Positions 20,838 through 31,626 are shown, numbered from the stretch's first letter. The stretch is DNA of 64,000 bases from Sphingomonas phyllosphaerae 5.2 (GCF_000419605.1 NZ_ATTI01000001.1:1153501-1217500); one strand, 5' to 3'. The notes: a model not told the origin generated them from the letters alone. A program made the numbers and translations.

Positions 20838-21562
20838 GCGATCGCCTCCCCTTCGTCGTTGATCATTACGAAGCCGCCATAGACGACCCGTTCGGGATCG
20901 AACGGCATCGTATCCCACATCTCGCCCATCCGCGGGTCGGCCATGGTCGCTGTCATGCCGGCATGGCGGGTGGCGGCGTCCGGCCATTCGCACCACGAGA
21001 AGACGACGATCTCCTCGGGAGTCGCGGAGACCCCGCTGCGGAAGTCGGTGACGGTGCCGGAGGGCACGTCGTCCTCCCATGCGGCCACGTAGCGAGTGGC
21101 GCCATGGTCGAGCAGCATCGCCGCCGCGGCCGCGACGTGGCGCAGATATCCGGCCTCTTTCGCCGCGGGCACCGGCAGCACGAAGCCGTCGACATAGCCG
21201 GTGGCGCGCGCTTCGCCGACCGTCAGGATCACGCGGAACCCTCCGAAGATCATCCGCTTGCCGTCAAACGGCGGCGCACCGAGGCCGGCAAGTCGCGGAT
21301 CGCTTCCGATCCGTTTGCCGAACGCGTCGCCGGCCGCCTTGTCCCGAAACTCCATGAAGCCGAAGCCGGCGGTCTCGCCATCGCGCAGCTTCACCAACGG
21401 CGCGAAGCGGTCGGGTTCGTCGGCGGGAACATCTCCCCAGGCATCGGCGACGCGCGCCGCGCCGAGATCGCGCACGATCACCGCGGCGCGTCGCGCGTGA
21501 TCGGTAAATTCGGCCCGCCCGGCAGTGCGGATCGGCGTCACGAACCCCTGGACGTAGGTCAT
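20834..21562 (-). CDS. Tandem DUF1428 protein
   Basis: A 242-aa protein with two consecutive DUF1428 (YbaA-like, dimeric alpha/beta-barrel) domains. The first runs from MTYVQGFVTPIRTA to FDGKRMIFGGF; the second from GYVDGFVLPVPA to PFDPERVVYGGFVMI. The paired endings KRMIFGGF and ERVVYGGF mark the duplication. Single-domain forms of about 120 aa are the usual kind. Function is unknown. The start at 21562 follows GGGAGAGGGT; a start four codons earlier is possible. It is 35 bases downstream of another VOC gene and overlaps the next one. Confidence 0.88.
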   Translation of the reverse strand: MTYVQGFVTPIRTAGRAEFTDHARRAAVIVRDLGAARVADAWGDVPADEPDRFAPLVKLRDGETAGFGFMEFRDKAAGDAFGKRIGSDPRLAGLGAPPFDGKRMIFGGFRVILTVGEARATGYVDGFVLPVPAAKEAGYLRHVAAAAAMLLDHGATRYVAAWEDDVPSGTVTDFRSGVSATPEEIVVFSWCEWPDAATRHAGMTATMADPRMGEMWDTMPFDPERVVYGGFVMINDEGEAIA

Positions 21563-21597
21563 ACCCTCTCCCATTTCGGCTCGCCGCCGTGTCGCGC

Positions 21598-22002
21598 TCA
21601 GGCCGGCGGTGTGGCGCCCATGTCCATGAACACCGTTTCCCATGTATGGCCGTCCGGATCCTCGAAGGCACCGCCGTACATGAATTGCTGGTCGTGGATC
21701 GCGCGCGTCTCACGCCCGCCCGCGCCGCGCGCCGCGGCATGGATGGCGTCGACCTCGTCGCGGCTGTCGAAGGTCAGGCACAGCAATGCGGCGCTGACCT
21801 TGTGCGTGTCGGCGATCGGCTTGTCGGTGAAGGTCGCATAGAATTGGTGATCGAGCAGCATCACGCTGATCGCATCGGACCACCGCATCGCGGAGGCGGA
21901 GTCGTTCGAGAAGTCGGCATTCCGCTCGAAGCCAAGCGCTTCGTAGAAGGCGGTGGCACGCACCACGTCGCCGACCGGCAGGTTCACGAAGATCATCCGC
22001 AT
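21598..22002 (-). CDS. VOC-family glyoxalase-like protein
   Basis: A 134-aa single-domain VOC protein, starting MRMIFVNLPVGDVVRATAFY and ending FEDPDGHTWETVFMD. The DPDGHTWE motif and the early VNLPV segment match a common lactoylglutathione-lyase-like group often annotated only as glyoxalase. It is first in a four-gene set (this gene, tandem DUF1428, double VOC, PhnB-type) reading away from cobS, with 267 bases to that gene for a divergent promoter region. Confidence 0.88.
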   Translation of the reverse strand: MRMIFVNLPVGDVVRATAFYEALGFERNADFSNDSASAMRWSDAISVMLLDHQFYATFTDKPIADTHKVSAALLCLTFDSRDEVDAIHAAARGAGGRETRAIHDQQFMYGGAFEDPDGHTWETVFMDMGATPPA

Positions 22003-22269
22003 CGCGCATCCACTCCGAGTCGTCGTTTGCGCGGATGATGCGCGCATGTGCGGAGCAGGCAACCGGGAAGTGCGCGATCGTAACAAATAGCACCGCGCCT
22101 GGCGGGCGGTCCGCCGCACAGGCAGATCGGCGGGCAACCGTGCGGCGGCGCGGGCGTTCTGCTCCAGTTCCACCGACCGATCGCGGCGGGGCGGACGCCC
22201 GCGGCGGGTTGACGTGGGCGCGCCGGCTTCGCAGTGGTTCGGGCAACTCCAGCAAGACGGCGTACCCGC

Positions 22270-23274
22270 ATGACCGACATTCCGAACACGCAGCCCGACA
22301 GCCGCGACACCACGATCCTGGACGCACCCGACAAGATGGTGCGCGTGCGCGACCTGTTCGGCATCGATTCGGACATGGAAGTGCCCGCCTTTTCCGAAGC
22401 GGACGAGCGCGTGCCCGATCTCGACCCCGCCTATGTGTTCGATCCGGACACCACGCTCGCGATCGCCGCCGGGTTCGCGCACAACCGCCGCGTGATGGTG
22501 CAGGGCTATCACGGCACGGGCAAGTCGAGCCATATCGAGCAGGTCGCGGCACGGCTGAAGTGGCCCTGCATCCGCATCAACCTGGACGCGCACATCAGCC
22601 GCATCGATCTCGTCGGGCGCGACGCGATCGTGTTGCGCGACGGCCAGCAGGTCACGGAGTTCCGCGAAGGGTTGTTGCCATGGGCGCTGCAGACCCCGAC
22701 CGCGCTGGTCTTCGACGAATATGACGCCGGGCGCCCGGACGTGATGTTCGTGATCCAGCGCGTGCTGGAAACCGAGGGCAAGCTGACGCTGCTGGATCAG
22801 AACCGCGTGATCCGCCCGAACCCGTATTTCCGGCTGTTCGCGACCGCGAACACGGTCGGGCTGGGCGACACCAGCGGACTGTACCACGGCACGCAGCAGA
22901 TCAATCAGGGGCAGATGGATCGCTGGAACGTGGTCGTCACGCTCAACTATCTGCCTGCCGCCACCGAGGCGCAGATCGTGCTCGCCAAGTCCGGCGAATA
23001 CGACAAGCCCGAGGGCAAGAAGCTGGTCGAGAACATGGTCCGGGTCGCCGACCTGACGCGCAAGGGGTTCGTGAACGGTGACATCTCGACGGTGATGAGC
23101 CCGCGGACCGTCATCACCTGGGCGCAGAACGCGCTGATCTTCGGTGATGTCGGCTTCGCGTTCCGGCTGTCGTTCCTCAACAAGTGCGACGAGGCGGAGC
23201 GCGCGCTGGTGGCGGAATATTACCAGCGCGTGTTCGGCAAGGATCTGCCCGAGAGCGTGGTCGGCAAGGGGTGA
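22270..23274 (+). CDS. cobS: Aerobic cobaltochelatase subunit CobS
   Basis: AAA+ ATPase subunit (334 aa) of the three-part CobNST complex that inserts cobalt into hydrogenobyrinate diamide in aerobic cobalamin synthesis. Walker A is [10 protein letters not shown] and Walker B is [15 protein letters not shown]; the segment [16 protein letters not shown] is the sensor/presensor part typical of MoxR-like chelatase ATPases. The start at MTDIPNTQ is used; upstream in-frame codons lack conservation. cobT follows 91 bases downstream. The catalytic CobN is not in the window. Confidence 0.95.
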   Translation: MTDIPNTQPDSRDTTILDAPDKMVRVRDLFGIDSDMEVPAFSEADERVPDLDPAYVFDPDTTLAIAAGFAHNRRVMVQGYHGTGKSSHIEQVAARLKWPCIRINLDAHISRIDLVGRDAIVLRDGQQVTEFREGLLPWALQTPTALVFDEYDAGRPDVMFVIQRVLETEGKLTLLDQNRVIRPNPYFRLFATANTVGLGDTSGLYHGTQQINQGQMDRWNVVVTLNYLPAATEAQIVLAKSGEYDKPEGKKLVENMVRVADLTRKGFVNGDISTVMSPRTVITWAQNALIFGDVGFAFRLSFLNKCDEAERALVAEYYQRVFGKDLPESVVGKG

Positions 23275-23365
23275 GCGGAGTATCCTGCCCTGACGGTCGC
23301 CTCCCCGGCCGCCGAGTCCACAGCCCGGCCGAGTTCAAGGTCGATGCGAGTGCTGCGAAAAGATA

Positions 23366-25189
23366 ATGGCTACCGATACCCCCCTCGATCGCTTCAAGGC
23401 CGTGCTGGGCGGCGCAGCGCGTGCGCTGTCCGACGAGGCGGAGGTGGAACTCGCCTATACCGCGGACACGCCGGTGCAGTCGGGCAAGCACCTCCGCGTG
23501 CCGATGCCGGCGCGGACCCTGCCGGCGGATCAGGTTGCGGAGGCGCGGGGGTTCGCGGATGCCTTCGCGCTGCGGCTGCGGCATCACGACGATACGCTCC
23601 ACATGCGCGGGGCGCCGGCGGAAGCGACCGCGCGCTCGGTCTATGATGCGATCGAGAATGCACGCGTCGAGGCGCTGGGCAGTCGCGGGTACGAGGGGAT
23701 TGCGGAGAACCTGTCGCGCGCGCTCGACGTGCGGTTGCGCAGCGACCCGATCACGCGTGCGCGGAACAGGAGTGAAGTGCCGCTGGCGTCCGCGCTGGGA
23801 TTGATGGTGCGCGAGGCGCTGACCGGGCGGCTGCCGCCGATCGAGGCCGAGCCGGGGTTGGCGTTGGTGCGGGAATGGATCGGCGGGAAGGCCGACCTGA
23901 GCACGCTGGCGCTCGCGCTGGACGATCAGCGCGCCTTTCAGGGGCTGACCCGCAAGCTGCTGGAACAGCTTGAACTCGTCGAGGGCGAGCAGGAGCCGCA
24001 GGACAGCGACGAGGGCGGCGAGGACGAGGAAGGCGACGAGGGGCAGGACACCGACACTCCCGACGAGGCCGATGCCGAAGGCGCCGAGGGTGAGTCCGAG
24101 ATTGAGGCGCGCGGGCAGCAGCGCGACGACCAGGCGGCCGAGGGCGAAAGCGAGCAACTCGAGGGTGACGACATCGACGATGCCGAGGGCGAGCCCGGCG
24201 ACGAGGGCGAGGAGGGGATGCAGCCGGTACGCCCCAATCGCCCGCCGGCGGACCCGGGTGCGCAGTTCGACTACAAGATGTGGACCGAGCGCTACGACGA
24301 GGTCGTCGCGGCGACCGAATTGTGCGACGCCGAGGAACTGGCGCGACTGCGCGGGTATCTCGACCAGCAATTGGTGCATCTGCAATCGGCGGTGTCGAAG
24401 CTGGCGAACCGGCTCCAGCGGCGATTGATGGCGCAGCAATCGCGGTCGTGGGATTTCGACCAGGAGGAGGGCCTGCTGGACGCTGCGCGACTGGCGCGTG
24501 TCGTGGTGAACCCGACGCAGTCGCTGAGCTACAAGATCGAACGCGATACCGAATTCCGCGACACGGTCGTCACGCTGCTGATCGACAATTCCGGCTCGAT
24601 GCGCGGGCGGCCGATCTCGATCGCGGCGATCAGCGCCGACATCCTGGCGCGGACGCTGGAGCGGTGCGGAGTGAAGACCGAGATTCTCGGTTTCACGACG
24701 CGCGCGTGGAAGGGTGGGCAGAGCCGCGAGACGTGGCTGGCCGCAGGGCGCCCGCCGCAGCCGGGAAGGCTGAACGATATCAGACACATCGTCTACAAGC
24801 GCGCCGACGAGCCGTGGCGGCGCGCGCGCACCTCGCTGGGGCTGATGATGCGCGAGGGGTTGCTGAAGGAAAACATCGACGGCGAGGCACTGTTATGGGC
24901 GCACGCGCGGATGATGGCGCGGCCCGAAGAGCGGCGCATCCTGATGGTGATCTCGGACGGCGCGCCGGTCGACGATTCGACGCTGAGCGTGAATTCGGGA
25001 TCGTATCTGGAGCGGCACCTCCGGCAGGTCATCGCCTGGATCGAAAAGCGTTCTCCGGTCGAGTTGGTCGCGATCGGGATCGGGCACGACGTAACGCGCT
25101 ACTACAGCCGCGCCGTGACAATCATGGATGCCGAGCAGCTGGGCGGCACGATCATCGAGCAGCTCGCCGCGCTGTTCGATGCGGAATGA
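23366..25189 (+). CDS. cobT: Aerobic cobaltochelatase subunit CobT
   Basis: VWA-domain partner of CobS (607 aa). The N-terminal part is helical. Residues about 205-285 are an acidic linker rich in Glu, Asp and Gly, normal for this family. The C-terminal VWA domain carries the metal-site motif LIDNSGSM near residue 405 and [12 protein letters not shown] further on. CobS and CobT form stacked rings that drive the CobN chelatase. It is surely co-transcribed with cobS. Confidence 0.95.
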   Translation: MATDTPLDRFKAVLGGAARALSDEAEVELAYTADTPVQSGKHLRVPMPARTLPADQVAEARGFADAFALRLRHHDDTLHMRGAPAEATARSVYDAIENARVEALGSRGYEGIAENLSRALDVRLRSDPITRARNRSEVPLASALGLMVREALTGRLPPIEAEPGLALVREWIGGKADLSTLALALDDQRAFQGLTRKLLEQLELVEGEQEPQDSDEGGEDEEGDEGQDTDTPDEADAEGAEGESEIEARGQQRDDQAAEGESEQLEGDDIDDAEGEPGDEGEEGMQPVRPNRPPADPGAQFDYKMWTERYDEVVAATELCDAEELARLRGYLDQQLVHLQSAVSKLANRLQRRLMAQQSRSWDFDQEEGLLDAARLARVVVNPTQSLSYKIERDTEFRDTVVTLLIDNSGSMRGRPISIAAISADILARTLERCGVKTEILGFTTRAWKGGQSRETWLAAGRPPQPGRLNDIRHIVYKRADEPWRRARTSLGLMMREGLLKENIDGEALLWAHARMMARPEERRILMVISDGAPVDDSTLSVNSGSYLERHLRQVIAWIEKRSPVELVAIGIGHDVTRYYSRAVTIMDAEQLGGTIIEQLAALFDAE

Positions 25190-25270
25190 CGGCGCGGCGC
25201 AACGTCGCGCAAAAGTCCGCGTGAATAGCCTTTCGCTCGTCCAGCCCGTTGTATTGCGGAGGCGGCGACG

Positions 25271-25546
25271 GTGATTGCGCCGCCGGCTGGCGGGTTCGTC
25301 GGCCCGGTGAAGCGATCGGTGACGATCGCCGGTCATGCCACGTCGATCAGCCTCGAGCCCGTTTTCTGGCGCGCGCTGGAGATCGCGGCGCGGCGTCACA
25401 CGCTACCGCTGTCGGCCGTGGTCGCGCAAATCGATGCGCTTCGAATCGCCCAGCACGACCCGCCTAATCTCGCCAGTGCGATCCGATCGTGGCTGGTGGC
25501 CGAACCGACATTGTTTTGCGACAATGCTGAGAGCCTTTCGCATTAG
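25271..25546 (+). CDS. Ribbon-helix-helix domain protein
   Basis: A 91-aa protein from a GTG start with the RHH_4-type segment KRSVTIAGHATSISLEP, then FWRALEIAARR and LPLSAVVAQID, the usual beta-strand and two helices of a small DNA-binding ribbon-helix-helix protein. The C-terminal 25 residues are not conserved. It could be a DNA-binding regulator; no target can be read. It ends just 3 bases before the probable promoter of the siderophore receptor. Confidence 0.75.
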   Translation: MIAPPAGGFVGPVKRSVTIAGHATSISLEPVFWRALEIAARRHTLPLSAVVAQIDALRIAQHDPPNLASAIRSWLVAEPTLFCDNAESLSH

Positions 25547-25548
25547 TG

Positions 25549-25577
25549 TTGACAGTGAAAGTCACTCGCAATAGCTA
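25549..25577 (+). promoter_or_regulatory. Probable promoter with palindrome before siderophore receptor
   Basis: TTGACA (25549-25554) and TAGCTA (25572-25577) are 17 bases apart and fit -35 and -10 boxes. Between them lies the palindrome AGTGA-AAG-TCACT (25554-25566), a position suited to repression. Because the gene is an iron-uptake receptor, a Fur-family repressor is the natural guess; the motif is not a textbook Fur box. Confidence 0.5.
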
Positions 25578-25605
25578 GCCCCGCAACAATAAGGGGTACG
25601 TCATC

Positions 25606-28041
25606 ATGTCAGCTTCGTCCGCGCCGTTCCTGGCGTTATCCTGCATCGGGTTCATCGCGAGTGCACCGGTGGCGATGGCGGAGACTGCCGGTTCCGTGCG
25701 CGAGCCGGCGTCTGTGCAGGATGGCCGCGCCCGGATCGATCGTGACGATGTGGTGGTCACCGGCGCACGCGGGCGGGCGCCCGACGAACTGGAGAGTCCC
25801 AAGGCGACCTCCGCGCTGCTTGACCTTCCGCAAACCGTCACGGTCATTTCCGACCAGACGCTGCGCAAGCAGAACCTGCTGACGCTGCGCGATGCGTTGC
25901 AGACGATCCCGGGCATCACCTTCGGCGCGGGCGAGGGCGGCGGCGGCTATGGCGACAGCATCAACCTGCGCGGCTTTTCGGCGAACAACGACATCACGAT
26001 CGACGGCATCCGCGACAGCGCCCAATATAGCCGCACCGATCCGTTCAACCTGCAACAGATCGAGGTCTACAACGGCGCCAATTCGGTCTTCAACGGATCG
26101 GGTTCGGTCGGTGGCACGATCAATCTGGTCAGCAAGGAGCCGCGCCGAGAGGACCTGACGATCGCGCAGGCGGCGATCGGCACCGACGACTATTACCGCG
26201 CCGCGATCGACGCGAACGAGCGCGTGTCCGATACGGTCGGGGTGCGATTGAACGCGGTCTTCCACCGCAACGACGTGCCGGGGCGCGACGTCGAGAAGTA
26301 CGAGCGCTGGGGCGTGGCGCCGGCGGTGACGATCGGAATGGACGGGCCGACCAGCCTGACGCTGGCCTATGTGCACCAGCAGGATCGCAATACCCCGCTG
26401 TACGGCGTGCCCTATTTCAACAACGATTTGGTCGGTGGCCTGATCACCGGTGCGGATCGCAGCGATTATTACGGCTACCGCAATCTCGACCGGCAGGACA
26501 TCGACGTCGACCGGCTGACCGCGACGCTGCGCCATGCGGTGAATGATCATGTATCGGTGCGCAACCTGACCCGTTGGCAACGGGTCGGCCAATATAGCGT
26601 GACCAGCGCGCCGCAGGGCACGTTCTGCCTTTCGGGCGGTAGGCAGCCGGTGCAGGTGGCGGGCGGCATCACCGGTGCGCCGTGCACCACGACCGTCAAT
26701 GGTGCGCCCTTCGCCATTCCGGCGGGCCAGTGGCTGCCCTCCGGCCCGCGCGGGCTGGTGCGCGATCAGGAAAACCAGCTGTTCGCCAACCAGACCGACC
26801 TGCGGCTGGAACATGGCGCGAAGGGCGGCATCCGCAACGTCGCCAACGTCGGCGTGTCGTTCATGGTCGAAGACTATAAGATCCGGGTGGGATCGCTGCT
26901 GCGCAACCCCGACGGATCGGCGACCGCGCCGCTGCCGTTGCTGTCGATCGCCAATCCCGACACCGTCTATCGCGGGTCGATCAACGACATCACCACCGCG
27001 CGCTCGCAATCCTCGACGCGCAACGTCGCGGTCTATGCCTTCGACACGCTGGAACTGGGGCGGCATGTCGAGCTGAACGGCGGCGTCCGCTGGGAGCAGC
27101 AGCACGCCGAGTTCAACCAGCTCCCGATCGCGGTCGCGCCGGGGGTGACCCAGCCGCTCGCCGCTCAATTGCGGCAGCCGAACCGCGAGCGGCTGTTCTC
27201 CTACCGCGCCGGACTCGTCTATCATCCGATTGCGGATGTCAGCCTCTACGCCAGCTACGGCAACGCCCGGACGCCGTCGTCGGCAACGGTGCGGCTGGGG
27301 TGCGTGAGCGTCTCCGGCACGGTGGCGACCAACACCTGCGGCGTCGCGCCGGAGACGGCACGCAATTACGAGATCGGCGCGAAGGCCGGGCTGTTCGGCC
27401 GTCGGCTGGAGCTGACCGCAGCGGTGTTCCGCAACGAGCGGACCAATTACCGCATCCCGTCGAACGATCCGGCGCTGCCGACCGTGCAGGTGCTGGACGG
27501 GCGCAGCCGCGTGGATGGGATCGCACTGGGCATATCGGGCAACGTCACCCGTGACTGGACGATCTTCGCCAATTACACCTACCTCGACAGCGAAGTGTTG
27601 CAGTCGGTGTCGGACTTTTGCCTGGCGCGACCGGGCGGGACCGGGTGCGGCAACAATGTGGGCAACCCCGATCCGCAACGCGGCAGCCCGCTGGTGCAGA
27701 CCCCGCCACATTCCGGGAGCCTGTTCACCACCTACAAGCTGCCGTTCGGGCTGGAGGTCGGCTACGGCCTGACGTACCAGGGTCCGATCACCACCTATGT
27801 GCCGACCCTCGCCAATGCGACGTTGCTGAAGGCGGACGATTACCTGATCCATCGTGCATACCTGGCGTATAGTTTCCGCGAAGGGCTGACCATGCAGCTG
27901 AATGTCCAGAACTTCACCGATGAGAAATATCTGACCAACGTGCGTAACAACATCAATGCCACGACGGGTGTGGTCACCGGCGGCTGGGCGATGCCCGGCG
28001 ACCGGCGGCAGGCGGTGCTGAGCCTGTTCTACAGCTTCTAG
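25606..28041 (+). CDS. TonB-dependent siderophore receptor (Fiu/PiuA-like)
   Basis: Outer-membrane receptor (811 aa) importing ferric siderophores with TonB energy. It has a signal peptide (cleavage probably after ASAPVAMA), a TonB-box-like DDVVVTGA, a plug domain with [20 protein letters not shown] and [11 protein letters not shown], a 22-strand barrel, and the terminal aromatic (LSLFYSF). The next gene is a piuC homologue, and the receptor-piuC pairing matches E. coli fiu-ybiX and Pseudomonas piuA-piuC, which favours a catecholate-type siderophore. The substrate is inferred from this context only. Confidence 0.92.
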   Translation: MSASSAPFLALSCIGFIASAPVAMAETAGSVREPASVQDGRARIDRDDVVVTGARGRAPDELESPKATSALLDLPQTVTVISDQTLRKQNLLTLRDALQTIPGITFGAGEGGGGYGDSINLRGFSANNDITIDGIRDSAQYSRTDPFNLQQIEVYNGANSVFNGSGSVGGTINLVSKEPRREDLTIAQAAIGTDDYYRAAIDANERVSDTVGVRLNAVFHRNDVPGRDVEKYERWGVAPAVTIGMDGPTSLTLAYVHQQDRNTPLYGVPYFNNDLVGGLITGADRSDYYGYRNLDRQDIDVDRLTATLRHAVNDHVSVRNLTRWQRVGQYSVTSAPQGTFCLSGGRQPVQVAGGITGAPCTTTVNGAPFAIPAGQWLPSGPRGLVRDQENQLFANQTDLRLEHGAKGGIRNVANVGVSFMVEDYKIRVGSLLRNPDGSATAPLPLLSIANPDTVYRGSINDITTARSQSSTRNVAVYAFDTLELGRHVELNGGVRWEQQHAEFNQLPIAVAPGVTQPLAAQLRQPNRERLFSYRAGLVYHPIADVSLYASYGNARTPSSATVRLGCVSVSGTVATNTCGVAPETARNYEIGAKAGLFGRRLELTAAVFRNERTNYRIPSNDPALPTVQVLDGRSRVDGIALGISGNVTRDWTIFANYTYLDSEVLQSVSDFCLARPGGTGCGNNVGNPDPQRGSPLVQTPPHSGSLFTTYKLPFGLEVGYGLTYQGPITTYVPTLANATLLKADDYLIHRAYLAYSFREGLTMQLNVQNFTDEKYLTNVRNNINATTGVVTGGWAMPGDRRQAVLSLFYSF

Positions 28042-28132
28042 GGCGAGTAGGACGAATGCGCCCTGGCGCGCGGAGCGATGCGATATCACGCGCCGCTCCG
28101 CTCGCGACGGCGACGACAACCAAGGCTTTTCC

Positions 28133-28816
28133 ATGCTGATCGCCATCCCCGACGTGCTCGACGCCGCAACGCTGGCGCAGGTGCGCGCGACGATCGACGC
28201 GGCCGAGTGGATCGACGGCAACGCCACGTCCGGCCCGCAGGCGGCGCTCGCCAAACGCAACAGCCAGCTGCCCGAGGATGGCGCCGCCGCACGCGCGGCC
28301 GGGGCGACGATCCTCGACGCGCTGGGACGGACGCCATTGTTCGTGGCGGCTGCGCTGCCCGCTAAGGTGTTTCCGCCGCTGTTCAACCGTTATGCCGGCG
28401 GGCAGGACTTCGGGCTGCACGTCGATAATGCGATCCGTATGAAGCGCGGCAGCGACTTCCGGCTGCGCAGCGATCTTTCGGCGACGTTGTTCCTGGAGGA
28501 TCCCGCCGCCTACGACGGCGGCGAGCTGGTGATCGAGGACCAGTTCGGGGTGCAGGAGGTGAAATTGCCGGCCGGGCACATGGTGCTCTACCCGGCGTCG
28601 AGCCTGCACCGGGTCGCACCGGTGACGCGCGGGGTGCGACTGGCGAGCTTCTTCTGGATCCAGTCGATGGTGCGCGACGACGGTGCGCGGCGGATCCTGT
28701 TCGAGCTGGACCAGGGCGTGCAGGCGGTGGCGGCGGCGCAAGGGCACGGCGCCGTCGCCACGGTGCAACTGACGGGGGTGTACCACAATTTGTTGCGGCG
28801 GTGGGCGGAGCTTTAG
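28133..28816 (+). CDS. piuC: Fe(II)/2-oxoglutarate-dependent hydroxylase PiuC (YbiX)
   Basis: A 227-aa PKHD-type dioxygenase. The Fe(II) ligands H96, D98 (LHVDNAI) and H159 (SSLHRV) and the 2-oxoglutarate-binding R169 sit at the same spacing as in E. coli YbiX. The physiological substrate of this family is not known; it is regularly found downstream of siderophore receptors and is iron-regulated. It follows the receptor by 91 bases. Confidence 0.93.
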   Translation: MLIAIPDVLDAATLAQVRATIDAAEWIDGNATSGPQAALAKRNSQLPEDGAAARAAGATILDALGRTPLFVAAALPAKVFPPLFNRYAGGQDFGLHVDNAIRMKRGSDFRLRSDLSATLFLEDPAAYDGGELVIEDQFGVQEVKLPAGHMVLYPASSLHRVAPVTRGVRLASFFWIQSMVRDDGARRILFELDQGVQAVAAAQGHGAVATVQLTGVYHNLLRRWAEL

Positions 28817-28857
28817 GCGCCGTCATAATTGCCGCGAAGTGCTTCAGGCGCTCCGTG

Positions 28858-29467
28858 ACGGTCGCAGAGCTCGTGGATGCCGATGCCGTGATCGTTACCC
28901 ACGCATATCGACCATTGCGACGACGCGGCGCAAAAGGCGCTGCCCAAGGCGATGCCGATCTTCGTCCAGAACGAGACGGATGCCGCCACCGTCCGTGCAC
29001 AGGTTTTCTCCGACGTCCGGATCATGACCGCGGCGACGCGCTTCAGGGGTGTTCGGCTGTCGCGCACCGGCGGGCATCACGGCGATGGCCCCATGCTGCG
29101 CGCCGTGCCGACGCTTGATCCCGTCGGCGGCGTCGCCTTCCGCCATCCATCTCACAAGTCGGTCTATGTCGTGGGTGACACCGTCTGGGACCCGGTGGTG
29201 GCGCAGGCGATCCAGACCTACCGCCCGGACGTGATCGTCCTGAACGCCGGGTACGCACAATGGGTTGATCTCGGGCCGATCCTGATGGGGCCGCAGGGCG
29301 TGCTGTCCGTCCATCGTGCCGCGGCCGCCACGCAGTTGATCGCAACGCATATGGAGGCGATAAACCACTGCGTGCTGAGCCATGCCGATCTTGCCGCCTT
29401 CGCGAAGAAGGAAAACTTCGCGGAGCGCCTGTTGATCCCCGCCGACGGCGAGCGCATTCCGATCTGA
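28858..29467 (+). pseudogene. MBL-fold metal hydrolase remnant, truncated and frameshifted
   Basis: Remnant of a UlaG-like metallo-beta-lactamase-fold protein. The first readable piece, VAELVDADAVIVTHA, breaks at 28900-28904, exactly where the zinc motif HxHxDH should be; the next frame continues HIDHCDDAAQKALPKAMPIF and runs intact to 29467 with TGGHHGDG, VYVVGDTVWD and HADLAAFAKKENF. About two bases are missing at the break. The N-terminal 60 or so residues are also absent, since piuC ends 42 bases upstream. An ATG at 28952 could still express the C-terminal 171 residues, but without the metal site it is unlikely to be active. Confidence 0.82.
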
Positions 29468-29511
29468 TCGCTTGGCGAGACCGACCCTTCCGGCATGCAG
29501 AGGCCCGCACC

Positions 29512-30816
29512 ATGACGAACTCCCGCTACCGTCCCGAGACCCTTGCCCTGCATGCCGGCTGGCGTGCCGATCCGGCGACCGGCGCGGTCGTGCCGCCGAT
29601 CTACCAAACCACGTCCTACCAGTTCCGGGATGCGGCGCATGCCGCTGACCTGTTCGCCCTGCGCGAACTGGGGAATATCTACACCCGGCTCGGCAACCCG
29701 ACCACGGACGTTCTCGAACAGCGTATCGCTGCGCTTGAAGGAGGTGTCGCCGCCGTGGCGGTCGCATCGGGGCAGGCGGCATCGACCTATGCGATCCAGA
29801 ACCTCGCCAGGGCCGGCGACAATATCGTCAGCGGCACCGACCTGTACGGCGGGACCTACAATCTGTTCGCCAATACCTTGCGCGACATGGGCATCGAGAC
29901 GCGTTTCGTCGATCCGACCGATCCCGATACGTTTGCTCACGCCACCGACGATCGGACGCGGGCGTGGTATGTCGAGACCTTGCCCAATCCGAAACTGGTC
30001 GTGGCACCATTGGCGGCGATCGCTGCCCTGGGGCGACCGCTCGGCATTCCGTTGATCGTCGACAACACGGCTGCTCCGCTGCTCGCGCGGCCGTTCGATC
30101 ATGGTGCAGCAGTCGTCGTCTATTCGACGACGAAGTACATCGGTGGTCACGGCACGTCGATCGGCGGCATGATCGTCGATGGCGGCAATTTCGACTGGAG
30201 CGCCCGGCCCGAACGGCAACCGCAGCTCAACACCCCCGACGCCAGCTATCACGGCGCCGTGTGGACGGAAGCCGCGCAACCGTTAGGGCCGATCGCCTAT
30301 GCCCTTCGCGCGCGGGTGGTGTTGCTGCGCGATTGCGGCGCGGCGCTTTCGCCGTTCAATGCGTTCCAGATCCTGCAAGGCGTCGAGACGCTGCCGCTGA
30401 GGATGCCGCGTCATTGCGAGAACGCGCTGAAGGTCGTCGATTTTCTGACGAGCCGCGCCGGTGTGGCACGCGTCATCCACCCCTCGTTACTGACAGGCAC
30501 GGCGCGGGCGACCGCCGATCAGGTCCTTACGGGTGGCCTGGGCGGGCTCGTCGGTTTCGAGCTGGATGGTGGCCGCGACGCCGGTCGGCGCTTCATCGAC
30601 GCGCTTGGCCTGTTCTATCACGTCGCCAATATCGGTGACGCGCGGAGCCTCGCGATCCATCCCGCCACGACCACGCATTCGCAGCTGTCCGCGGACGAAC
30701 AGCTCGCGACGGGTGTGTCGGACGGGTACGTCCGGCTGTCGATCGGCCTCGAGCATATTGACGACATCCTGGCCGATCTGGAGCAGGCGCTGGCAGCGGC
30801 AACGGCGAGCGCCTGA
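29512..30816 (+). CDS. O-acetylhomoserine (thiol)-lyase / sulfhydrylase
   Basis: PLP enzyme (434 aa) of the Cys/Met metabolism family, most like O-acetylhomoserine aminocarboxypropyltransferase (MetY), which makes homocysteine from O-acetylhomoserine and sulfide. Signals are the start YRPETLALHAGW, NIYTRLGNPTTDVLEQR, the substrate loop SGTDLYGGTYN, and the PLP Lys in VVYSTTKYIGGHGT. The length and the LHAG-type N-terminus separate it from cystathionine gamma-synthase, which is nearer 390 aa. It is preceded by the MBL-fold remnant; no other methionine genes are near. Confidence 0.9.
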   Translation: MTNSRYRPETLALHAGWRADPATGAVVPPIYQTTSYQFRDAAHAADLFALRELGNIYTRLGNPTTDVLEQRIAALEGGVAAVAVASGQAASTYAIQNLARAGDNIVSGTDLYGGTYNLFANTLRDMGIETRFVDPTDPDTFAHATDDRTRAWYVETLPNPKLVVAPLAAIAALGRPLGIPLIVDNTAAPLLARPFDHGAAVVVYSTTKYIGGHGTSIGGMIVDGGNFDWSARPERQPQLNTPDASYHGAVWTEAAQPLGPIAYALRARVVLLRDCGAALSPFNAFQILQGVETLPLRMPRHCENALKVVDFLTSRAGVARVIHPSLLTGTARATADQVLTGGLGGLVGFELDGGRDAGRRFIDALGLFYHVANIGDARSLAIHPATTTHSQLSADEQLATGVSDGYVRLSIGLEHIDDILADLEQALAAATASA

Positions 30817-30893
30817 CCGGCGATGGCGCTGCGCCGCTACCTTGCCGGCGTCTGTTTCACATTGCGCATGTCGACACAGAAGAGGAAGCCGCG

Positions 30894-31625
30894 ATGAGAG
30901 CACTTGCGTTGATCCCGGGCGTCTTGTTGGCGTTCACCTCGCCCGCAGCCGCAGAACCGACGCGGGTAGTGGTTCGGGTGCTGAGCCAGGACGCGAAGTT
31001 CATCGGCGATCACACCGGCGGTGCCCGCATCACGATCAAGGACGCCAGAAGCGGCAAGGTATTGGCGCGCGGGATCACCAGGGGAGGCACCGGCGACACG
31101 GACCGCATCCTGGGGGCGAAAGGTCGATCGGCGACGATACAAACGACCGGCAGCGCGATGTTTGAAGCCGCCGTCGATATAGCAGAGCCGACGTTAGCCG
31201 ATCTGGAAGTCGAGGGACCGATCGGTCGTCCGCAGTCCCTCATGCGCGTGAAGTCGCAGCACTGGATCATCCCCGGCGAGCCGGTCGATCAGGGAAATGG
31301 CTGGCTCGTCGAACTGCCGGGCCTGGCCATCACGCCCACCGTGGTGCGAAAGGGAGGAATCCTCACAGTGCAGGCGAAGGTCGAGCTGATGTGCGGATGC
31401 CCGATCACGCCCGGGGGGACATGGGACGCTGCCGATTACAAGGTCAGAGCCTTGCTGTGGTCGGGCAAGACCCGGATATCGACGACGATCCTTCCTTTCC
31501 GGGCATCTCCGGGAACCTTCGAAAGCTCGGTCGTCGTCCCTTCGGCTGGCCGGATGTATCTCGATGTCCATGCGATCAATGTGAGGACCGGCAACGCAGG
31601 GATCGTCCGAGTTCCCGTTTCGTGA
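30894..31625 (+). CDS. Secreted protein of unknown function
   Basis: A 243-aa protein with a clear signal peptide (MRALALIPGVLLAFTSPAAA, cut probably before EPTR). The mature part is beta-rich, with GGARITIKDARSGKVLARG resembling an immunoglobulin-like or carboxypeptidase-regulatory fold, two Cys in LMCGCPITPGG, and SGRMYLDVHAI-type strands near the end (actual text AGRMYLDVHAIN). I do not recognise the family. It stands alone, 77 bases after the sulfhydrylase. Confidence 0.75.
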   Translation: MRALALIPGVLLAFTSPAAAEPTRVVVRVLSQDAKFIGDHTGGARITIKDARSGKVLARGITRGGTGDTDRILGAKGRSATIQTTGSAMFEAAVDIAEPTLADLEVEGPIGRPQSLMRVKSQHWIIPGEPVDQGNGWLVELPGLAITPTVVRKGGILTVQAKVELMCGCPITPGGTWDAADYKVRALLWSGKTRISTTILPFRASPGTFESSVVVPSAGRMYLDVHAINVRTGNAGIVRVPVS

Positions 31626-31626
31626 G

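Noticed and set aside
24000-24230. Acidic, repetitive stretch within cobT as a tandem repeat or disorder insertion
   Set aside because: An acidic linker is normal for CobT proteins.
25636-28386. A 916-codon open frame opposite the siderophore receptor and piuC
   Set aside because: It spans two genes on the other strand and has no recognisable domain or ribosome site.
29512-30816. Cystathionine gamma-synthase or beta-lyase
   Set aside because: The 434-aa length and N-terminal LALHAGW/DPATGAVVPPIYQT pattern fit the O-acetylhomoserine sulfhydrylase group better.
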